Shown: piece after piece, positions 5,502-10,492 of the stretch | How the letters are laid out: each line of letters opens with the position of its first letter | Position numbering within the stretch: position 1 is the stretch's first letter | Assembly (NCBI GenBank): GCA_964606885.1 | Contig: CAZSHB010000017.1 | Location: 1-10,492 of the forward strand | Length of the DNA stretch: 10,492 nucleotides | From: CAZSHB01 sp964606885 | GTDB lineage: Bacteria; Babelota; Babeliae; Babelales; CAIQNR01 | Direction of reading: 5' to 3' | Program-made: the position numbers and the translations under genes | Notes under the pieces: model-generated | Told to the model about the DNA's origin: nothing | Database searches by the model: none | The model's input: the letters and a program-made list of their open reading frames with translations, nothing else

Positions 5502-6809
5502 ATGAAGATCTCAGTTGCTACAGTTTTCCCTCGACTCTACGACGAATTTTTGTCTACAAGTCTTATAAAACGCGCTCAAGAAAAGGGCGCTGTTTCTTTT
5601 CAAGTGGTTGCGTTTACCGAGGTGTGCGCTCCTAAAGAACGGCTTGATGGTCCCACTGCTGGCCACGGTGCTGGTATGGCGATCCGTCCAGAAGTGATTG
5701 AACGCATTGTTGAACAACAAGAAGCACGCCACGGTAAAGCATTTAAAATTTTTGTTACACCGCAAGGTAAAAAGTTAACACAACCATTAGCTAAGCAACT
5801 GGGTACTATTCTTAAAAAACATGAACATGTCATGTTTTTTGCAGGTCGTTACGAAGGTATCGATCAGCGGGCACATGAAGAGTATGCGGATTTAGAAATC
5901 TCTATTGGGGACTATGTCCTGATGGGTGGAGATCTGCCGGTTATGGTAACGCTTGAAGCAGCGTTGCGCTATATCGATGGTGTTGTTGGGCAAGAGGGTT
6001 CTGTGGAACATGATTCTTTTACCGGTGCTTTTGTAGATTATCCTACGTATACTGTACCTCCGCGCGAGTGGAAGGGGCATGCCATTCCGGAAGTATTACT
6101 TTCTGGTAATCATGCATTGATGGATCGCTGGCGTTATGAAACGGCAGTAAAGCGTTCGGTAAAGTCTCACTTTGGTTGGGTGCGTGGTGCAGAGCTTACA
6201 GGTAAAGATCGCTGTGAAGTTAAAAAAAATATTCCGCTCCATTATGTGGCGCTTTTGCATGATCAAGTAGTGGTTAATCAGCAGGGGCAGGTGGGGACAT
6301 CGTCAGTCGCTTCTTTAGATATTCATGATATTGCTCGTTCGTCCCGTACCTATGGTATTGAGCACTATTTTTTAGTTACCCCGTTATATGATCAACAAGA
6401 GATTGTGAAAACTTTTTTAAGTTTTTGGAAGGGTGCTGGTATCAGCTATAACGAAGATAGGGCGGATGCTATAAGCCGCGTGGGTTTGGCAGCTACGCTT
6501 ACAGAAACTATCGCCGCTATTGAGCACCAGACGGGTAAAAAACCACTGCTAGTAGCTACTTCAGCAAAATCGTACGAAGGCATTCCGGCTATTACTTATT
6601 ATGATCAGGAGCGGGTTTGGGCGCACGATAGACCGGTGCTTTTCGTCTTTGGAACGGCACACGGTATAAGCCGTGAGCTTATTGAACAGTGTGATTATCT
6701 TTTGGGGCCGCTTGAAGGGGTTTCTGATTTTAATCATCTTTCAGTTCGATCGGCAGTAGCGATTATTTTAGATCGCTGGTTGGGGCTCAATCCTGTAAGT
6801 ATGGGCTAG
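5502..6809 (+). CDS. trmD: tRNA (guanine37-N1)-methyltransferase TrmD fused to a C-terminal SAM-dependent RNA methyltransferase-like domain
   Basis: TrmD uses S-adenosylmethionine to make m1G at position 37 of tRNAs with G36, which prevents +1 frameshifting. Residues 1-225 are the SPOUT TrmD domain: GRYEGID (115-121), IGDYVLMGGDLP (135-146), Arg156 in ALRYIDG, Asp171 in EHDSF (matching the catalytic Arg/Asp pair of TrmD) and LLSGNH (199-204). At 435 residues it is far longer than ordinary TrmD (about 245). Residues 246-430 form a second domain: LDIHDIARSSRTYGI (272-286), VTP (292-294), LLVATSA (349-355), FGTAHGIS (383-390) and NHLSVRSAVAIILDR (411-425). From memory these fit the SPOUT-like family Methyltrn_RNA_4 (PF09936), which is found next to trmD in some other bacteria. 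Its substrate is unknown to me. The usual TrmD loop GGGPGM is GHGAGM here (54-59). The gene lies 17 nt after rpsP and 90 nt before rplS. Confidence 0.93.
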   Translation: MKISVATVFPRLYDEFLSTSLIKRAQEKGAVSFQVVAFTEVCAPKERLDGPTAGHGAGMAIRPEVIERIVEQQEARHGKAFKIFVTPQGKKLTQPLAKQLGTILKKHEHVMFFAGRYEGIDQRAHEEYADLEISIGDYVLMGGDLPVMVTLEAALRYIDGVVGQEGSVEHDSFTGAFVDYPTYTVPPREWKGHAIPEVLLSGNHALMDRWRYETAVKRSVKSHFGWVRGAELTGKDRCEVKKNIPLHYVALLHDQVVVNQQGQVGTSSVASLDIHDIARSSRTYGIEHYFLVTPLYDQQEIVKTFLSFWKGAGISYNEDRADAISRVGLAATLTETIAAIEHQTGKKPLLVATSAKSYEGIPAITYYDQERVWAHDRPVLFVFGTAHGISRELIEQCDYLLGPLEGVSDFNHLSVRSAVAIILDRWLGLNPVSMG

Positions 6810-6899
6810 CCAGGAGCAATTTTTTAAAGTATTATAAAATAACATTCTTAACTATTATTTCAGATAGATAAAGCGTTTAACAGGTCGAAGGATTCGGGC

Positions 6900-7328
6900 A
6901 TGAAAGCAGCAAAATTAACTAAAGAAACTATCAACAAAATTGGCGTTGCAGAACGTAATTTTCCAGAATTTAGCGTAGGCGACACTATTGCTGTTGGCCA
7001 ACGTATTACTGAAGGTAACAAAGAACGTATTCAAATGTTTGAAGGCGATGTTATCGCGATGAAAAACAATGGTGCGTCAAGTACGTTTACTGTAAGAAAA
7101 ATTGGTGCTAACAACGTAGCGGTAGAACGTATCTATCCTTACTATGCTCCAGTTATCGATAGTATCAAAGTGGTACGTAACGGTGATGTTCGCCGTGCAA
7201 AGCTTTACTATCTACGTGACCGTGTTGGTAAGTCTGGTCGAGTAAAAGAATTGATCTTGACTAAAGAACAAAAAGAACAGCAAGCACAAAAAGCTCAAGC
7301 TGCAAAATCTGAAAAAACAGCAGCGTAA
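6900..7328 (+). CDS. rplS: 50S ribosomal protein bL19
   Basis: Large-subunit protein located at the 30S-50S interface. The 142-residue product shows the bL19 core: FSVGDTIAVGQRITEGNKER, QMFEGDVIAMKNNG, STFTVRKIGANNVAVERIYP and the conserved tail region RRAKLYYLRDRVGKSGRVKE. E. coli L19 is about 115 residues. The extra 25 here form a Lys/Gln/Ala-rich helix-prone tail (about 118-142). The ATG at 6900 follows GAAGGA. The 90-nt gap after trmD is AT-rich and shows no clear promoter or strong terminator, so co-transcription with rpsP and trmD is the default reading. A lipoprotein gene begins 26 nt after the stop. Confidence 0.97.
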   Translation: MKAAKLTKETINKIGVAERNFPEFSVGDTIAVGQRITEGNKERIQMFEGDVIAMKNNGASSTFTVRKIGANNVAVERIYPYYAPVIDSIKVVRNGDVRRAKLYYLRDRVGKSGRVKELILTKEQKEQQAQKAQAAKSEKTAA

Positions 7329-7354
7329 GCGCTCTGTTGTCAAGGCAAAATACT

Positions 7355-7915
7355 ATGAAGAAGGTGACGAAATTAGTCTATAATTTCCCCCTTCTTCTTT
7401 TGTTTTTAAGTGGATGCGTTAAACAAAAACCAGTATCTCTTATTCCTGCAACGCAGATTCCTGCAGCAGCTTCACCTGATACTGCACTTATTATTGCTTC
7501 TCCTTATGTGCGTAGCAGTGCACAACAATCTGAACAGGTAGTGCCACAAGAGCCTACTCCTGTCTGCCAAGAATCAATCTCTACGCCGCAAGAACGTTTT
7601 AAAGAGATTGAAGCCCGTTCTTATGATATCTATTTTCCGTTGGGTTATAGTCTTGTTACGTGTGTGCAAGACAAGAAAGAAATAGTGATAGAGGGATCAG
7701 TAGACGGGGCATTGGTAGATCTAGCGCGTAGCTGTATGCAAGAGATGGAACAGTTTGGATGGGCATCAGTCGTAACCAGTCAAGTAGAGCCAGTTCTTAT
7801 GGTATTTACTAAGCCGGGTCGTTCGTGCGCATACCGTATAGTTCAGCACAAGCCGTCTTGGTTTTCTAAAAAACAGGTGGTGTCGGTGACCATCTGGATA
7901 GGCTATCGATCTTAA
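7355..7915 (+). CDS. Small lipoprotein of unknown function
   Basis: From ATG at 7355 the product is 186 residues. A TTG at 7337 would add six, but AAGG lies about 9 nt before the ATG and MKK then starts a clean lipoprotein signal: hydrophobic FPLLLLFLSG with lipobox LSG-Cys21. After Lgt/Lsp processing Cys21 would be lipidated; the next residues (VKQ) lack the Asp+2 retention signal, so outer-membrane location is possible if the cell has one. Residues 30-75 are a Pro/Ser/Gln linker. The rest (about 80-186) is a compact domain with IYFPLGYS, an IEGSVDG turn, an amphipathic helix (VDLARSCMQEMEQFGW), LMVFTKPGRSCAYRI and a final strand. This resembles, from memory, small lipoproteins with an M-x-x-x-GW...F-x-K-x-G...C pattern, but I cannot name the family. 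It lies 26 nt after rplS and is likely co-transcribed. Confidence 0.75.
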   Translation: MKKVTKLVYNFPLLLLFLSGCVKQKPVSLIPATQIPAAASPDTALIIASPYVRSSAQQSEQVVPQEPTPVCQESISTPQERFKEIEARSYDIYFPLGYSLVTCVQDKKEIVIEGSVDGALVDLARSCMQEMEQFGWASVVTSQVEPVLMVFTKPGRSCAYRIVQHKPSWFSKKQVVSVTIWIGYRS

Positions 7916-7956
7916 AAAAGCTTGTTTTTAACAAGAAGAGTGGTAGAGAGCTTTTT
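7915..7956 (+). terminator. Possible terminator after the lipoprotein gene
   Basis: AAAAAGCT (7915-7922) pairs with AGCTTTTT (7949-7956), an 8-bp AT-rich stem starting at the stop codon, with its T tract in the 3' arm. An overlapping alternative hairpin, CTTGTT/AACAAG (7921-7935), could form instead. A promoter for typA follows at once, which makes an operon end here plausible, but the structure is weak. Confidence 0.3.
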
Positions 7957-7965
7957 GCGCCCAGA

Positions 7966-7994
7966 TTGACTTACTTCAAGCTCCATCGTACACT
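7966..7994 (+). promoter_or_regulatory. Sigma-70-type promoter for typA
   Basis: TTGACT (7966-7971) matches the -35 consensus at 5 of 6. TACACT (7989-7994) matches the -10 at 4 of 6, including the key T, A and final T, with an ideal 17-bp spacer. The start near 8001 would give a leader of about 76 nt before the typA ATG. Confidence 0.6.
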
Positions 7995-8076
7995 TTCAAA
8001 TAGAGTATTTTCCCTCAGGTGGGGTTTCTCCTAAAAATAATTAATAATCGCGTAACGGGTGTAGGTGGATTGCCAT

Positions 8077-9876
8077 ATGAAAAAAGTTCGCTCAGGTATT
8101 AGAAATATTGCTATTATTGCTCACGTTGATCATGGTAAAACAACCTTGGTTGATAAACTCTTACAACAGTCAGGTACATTGGCTTCAAACCAAGCTACCG
8201 ATCGAGTTATGGACTCGAATGATATTGAGCGGGAACGTGGTATTACCATCCTTGCAAAAAACACTGGTATTAATTACAAAGATTTTCATATCAACATTGT
8301 AGACACTCCTGGCCACGCTGATTTTGGTGGCGAAGTTGAACGTACGTTGCAAATGGTTGAAGGTTTCTTGTTGTTAGTTGATGCTGCAGAAGGTGTACTT
8401 CCAGGTACTCGTTTTGTATTACAAAAAGCATTGGCACTGAATCTTCGTCCTATTGTGTTCATTAACAAGATCGATCGTAAAGATGCAGACGTTGCTCGTA
8501 CAGAATCGTTAGTGCACGATCTTTTCTTAGATTTAGCACGCGATGAAAGCCAGCTAGATTTCCCTATTTTATACGGTTCAGGTCGTATGGGTTTTGCAAC
8601 AACAGATCCAAACGTACAAACAGATTCTATGGAAGCTATTTTTGAAGCTATTATTAATCATGTGCCTGCTCCTGTTGAATACAGCGAATCATTACAAGTA
8701 TTAGTAACCAATATTGATCACTCAGACTTCTTGGGTACTATTGCTGTTGGTCGCGTACTTAGTGGTAAGTTGTCAGTTGGTGAACCGTTTATCTATTGTT
8801 ATAGAGACGTGGTAAGTAAGCCAATGCGTGTTACTAAGTTGTACACCTTTACAGGTCTAAGCAAAATTGAAGTGCCAACTGTTGAGTTTGGTGACATCGT
8901 TGCTATCACCGGTGCTGATACTGTTGAAATTGGTTCAACATTATGCGCAGTTGATAATCCAGTTCCTTACAAATATGTTGCAATCGATGAACCGACCGTA
9001 TCGTTATATATGTCGGTAAACAACTCTCCGTTCAATGGTCAAGAAGGTAAGTTACTTACTTCTCGTCACATTAAAGAACGTTTAGAAAAAGAATTAAAAA
9101 CGAACGTTGCGTTGCGTGTAGAACCAACTGATTCAGCAGAAACATTTAAAGTATCTGGTCGTGGTCAGTTGCATCTTGGTATTTTGATTGAAAATATGCG
9201 CCGTGAAGGTTTTGAACTCCAAGTATCTGCACCTGAAGTTATTATGAAAAATATCGACGGTCAAAAATGCGAACCGATTGAGTACGTATTGATTGACGTT
9301 GAAGGTGCATATCAAGGCGTTATTATTGAACATCTTGGTATTAGACGTGGTGAAATGCAAAATGCGGAACATCTTGATAGTGGCCGTGTTCGCCTTGAAT
9401 TTACTGTTCCTGCACGTGGTCTTTTGGGATTCCGTGGTCAGTTCTTAACTGATACTCGTGGTACCGGTACACTTAATACTCGTTTCCATGGTTATGAACC
9501 GTACAAAGGTGAAATTCCTGGACGTATTCGTGGTGCATTAGTTTCTATGGAAACAGGTTCAACGACAGGTTACGCACTTGATGCATTGCAAGCTCGTGGC
9601 GAACTGTTTGTTGGTCCAGGCCAAGAAATATACGAAGGTATGATCGTTGGTGAACATAACCGCGACAGCGATTTAGAATTAAATCCATGTAAAGCGAAAA
9701 AGCTTACCAACATGCGTGCATCAGGTACGGATGAATCAGTTAAGTTGGCTCCTGTACGTCAAATGACTTTAGAAATGTGCATGGAATGGATTAATAACGA
9801 CGAACTTATCGAAGTTACTCCAAAGAGCATTCGTCTTCGTAAGAAGATTTTGCGTGCTGGTATGCGTAAACGCTAA
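8077..9876 (+). CDS. typA: Translational GTPase TypA/BipA
   Basis: Ribosome-binding GTPase of the EF-G/LepA class, linked in studied bacteria to 50S assembly and growth under cold or other stress. The 599-residue product is close to E. coli BipA (607). G1 is AHVDHGKT (15-22), switch I is ERERGITI (51-58), G3 is DTPG in VDTPGHADFGGEVER (75-89) and G4 is NKID (130-133). The C-terminal half carries TypA-specific sequence, including SGRGQLHLGILIENMRREG (EF-G-like domain III region), then PARGLLGFRGQFLTDTRGTG, which separates it from LepA and EF-G. I chose ATG 8077 over GTG 8065 because AGGTGG at 8063-8068 sits 8 nt before the ATG. It has its own promoter at 7966-7994. Its stop codon overlaps the stop of the convergent methyltransferase gene. 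Confidence 0.97.
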   Translation: MKKVRSGIRNIAIIAHVDHGKTTLVDKLLQQSGTLASNQATDRVMDSNDIERERGITILAKNTGINYKDFHINIVDTPGHADFGGEVERTLQMVEGFLLLVDAAEGVLPGTRFVLQKALALNLRPIVFINKIDRKDADVARTESLVHDLFLDLARDESQLDFPILYGSGRMGFATTDPNVQTDSMEAIFEAIINHVPAPVEYSESLQVLVTNIDHSDFLGTIAVGRVLSGKLSVGEPFIYCYRDVVSKPMRVTKLYTFTGLSKIEVPTVEFGDIVAITGADTVEIGSTLCAVDNPVPYKYVAIDEPTVSLYMSVNNSPFNGQEGKLLTSRHIKERLEKELKTNVALRVEPTDSAETFKVSGRGQLHLGILIENMRREGFELQVSAPEVIMKNIDGQKCEPIEYVLIDVEGAYQGVIIEHLGIRRGEMQNAEHLDSGRVRLEFTVPARGLLGFRGQFLTDTRGTGTLNTRFHGYEPYKGEIPGRIRGALVSMETGSTTGYALDALQARGELFVGPGQEIYEGMIVGEHNRDSDLELNPCKAKKLTNMRASGTDESVKLAPVRQMTLEMCMEWINNDELIEVTPKSIRLRKKILRAGMRKR

Positions 9877-10492
9877 TCAGTTTTTTTCTTTAATTCGATC
9901 ATTAAAAACCATCCAACTCGTGTCCACCCGCCTATACAGGCAGCAAGGTGAGCAATGCGTTGGATGGTTTTTGTTTTGTAATACAACAGATCATGTGCCG
10001 TTGCAGGCGCTGACATCTGCACAAGCGTCACTGGCAGTGTTGCTAGCATCTGTTCTACTTCTTTAAAACTATATGCTTTGGTTCCAGGGCTTTCTTGATG
10101 GTTATACAATACTGTGCTGAGTGTTTGAAAAGGCTTGCCTTTAAACAGGGCATAGCGTAGCCAAATATAACATGCAAACAGCGAGTACCGGTTATAGATC
10201 ATGCACTTAATAGTGCCACCAGGTTTGGTTACTCTAATGAGTTCAGCAAGTGCTTGTGGTGTGTTTGGTGAATGGTGAATAACGCCCCATGAGTAGGTAA
10301 GATCAAAACTGTCTGCTGTAAAGGGTAAGCTTTCTGCATCAGCAACTAAGAGTTGTTGTACTTGCAGGTCTTCTTGCAGACAGCGTTGTGTAACGTGGTC
10401 AATTGCTTGTGGTGTTAGGTCGATACCAGAAGCGTATGCGCCAGATCTGAGCCATTGCATAAAATCGGTTCCTGCGCCAACGCCAACTTCTA
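9873..10492 (-). CDS. Class I SAM-dependent methyltransferase (Methyltransf_11 type), partial at the right edge
   Basis: The frame is open from the TAG at 9875-9873 to the window edge (about 206 codons), so the start is outside. The first ATG, at 10460, is not the true start, because motif I for SAM binding lies upstream of it: EVGVGAGTDF encoded at about 10490-10461. Motif II is GIDLTP, the adenine-contacting Asp-Ala-Glu is in VADAESLPF, and DSFDLTYSWGVIHH followed by the conserved LIRVTKPGGTIKCMIYN completes the Rossmann core. The tail (about the last 90 residues) is aromatic and basic, ending KKKTD. The substrate (small molecule, lipid or protein) cannot be inferred; UbiE-like and O-antigen-type methyltransferases share these motifs. 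It is convergent with typA and overlaps it by 4 nt. Confidence 0.88.
   Translation of the reverse strand, partial: EVGVGAGTDFMQWLRSGAYASGIDLTPQAIDHVTQRCLQEDLQVQQLLVADAESLPFTADSFDLTYSWGVIHHSPNTPQALAELIRVTKPGGTIKCMIYNRYSLFACYIWLRYALFKGKPFQTLSTVLYNHQESPGTKAYSFKEVEQMLATLPVTLVQMSAPATAHDLLYYKTKTIQRIAHLAACIGGWTRVGWFLMIELKKKTD
9904..9972. terminator. Perfect 14-bp inverted repeat, likely typA terminator inside the methyltransferase coding end
   Basis: AAAAACCATCCAAC (9904-9917) is exactly complementary to GTTGGATGGTTTTT (9959-9972). The 41-nt loop holds further pairing: CACC (9925-9928) with GGTG (9947-9950), and GCCT (9930-9933) with AGGC (9938-9941) around a 4-nt loop. On the plus strand the stem ends in TTTTTGTTTTG, as expected for a terminator of typA 27 nt after its stop. 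On the minus strand the T run is also present, but there the structure lies before the stop codon of the methyltransferase gene. Confidence 0.6.

Noticed and set aside
5511..6080. Antisense open frames opposite trmD and other short frames opposite or within hflX, typA and the exported-protein genes
   Set aside because: They lie wholly inside confidently identified genes, lack ribosome-binding sites and have no recognisable protein features.
7337..7354. TTG at 7337 as the lipoprotein start
   Set aside because: The ATG at 7355 has its own AAGG and yields the standard MKK plus hydrophobic lipoprotein signal.
7921..7935. CTTGTT/AACAAG hairpin followed by T residues on the minus strand
   Set aside because: No minus-strand gene is present to terminate there; the T run is just the complement of the A tract after the lipoprotein stop.
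8065..8076. GTG at 8065 as the typA start
   Set aside because: AGGTGG at 8063-8068 overlaps that GTG but sits at ideal distance from the ATG at 8077, and the family normally begins just before the P-loop strand.
1..10492. CRISPR arrays, tRNA or rRNA genes, insertion sequences, phage or toxin-antitoxin genes
   Set aside because: I looked for spaced direct repeats, tRNA-like cloverleafs, transposase or recombinase motifs and small paired genes and saw none.

Overview
The window looks like a chromosomal segment from a bacterium of moderately low GC, read as mostly housekeeping genes plus a small block of lineage-specific exported proteins. The layout rpsP-trmD-rplS without rimM, the second methyltransferase domain fused to TrmD, and the low-complexity proteins with signal peptides would fit a host-associated lineage such as Candidatus Dependentiae (TM6). 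That assignment is an impression from gene content, not something the sequence proves.

Left part, all on the minus strand. Bases 1-940 hold the N-terminal 313 residues of a UvrD/PcrA/Rep-type DNA helicase that runs off the left edge. Hairpins at 961-999 and 1012-1038 separate it from an exported protein of unknown function (1037-1939). A GC-rich terminator at 2055-2081 ends the next unit, which is one long reading frame (3757 down to 2105) broken by a single in-frame TAA at 2948-2950: an upstream exported piece (2948-3757) and a downstream helical piece (2105-2863) with no good start of its own. Next comes hflX (3844-4962), a ribosome-associated GTPase, whose stop codon lies in a perfect 22-bp palindrome next to the putative promoter of the split gene.

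Right part, plus strand. Divergent from hflX is a translation cluster: rpsP (bS16), trmD fused to a C-terminal SAM-dependent RNA methyltransferase-like domain, rplS (bL19), and a small lipoprotein gene 26 nt after rplS. A separate promoter (TTGACT-17-TACACT) then precedes typA/bipA, another ribosome-binding GTPase. At the right edge a convergent minus-strand class I SAM methyltransferase (partial, 9873-10492) overlaps typA tail to tail by 4 nt. A perfect 14-bp inverted repeat inside its 3' coding end probably terminates typA transcription.

Most of the recognised genes act on the ribosome or tRNA (bS16, bL19, TrmD, HflX, TypA). No tRNA, rRNA, CRISPR array, insertion sequence or phage gene is visible, and no gap without a gene exceeds 300 bases. 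I see no convincing new multi-gene system. The points most worth a second look are the split exported-protein gene, the TrmD fusion in a rimM-less operon, and the terminator-like hairpin embedded in a coding sequence.
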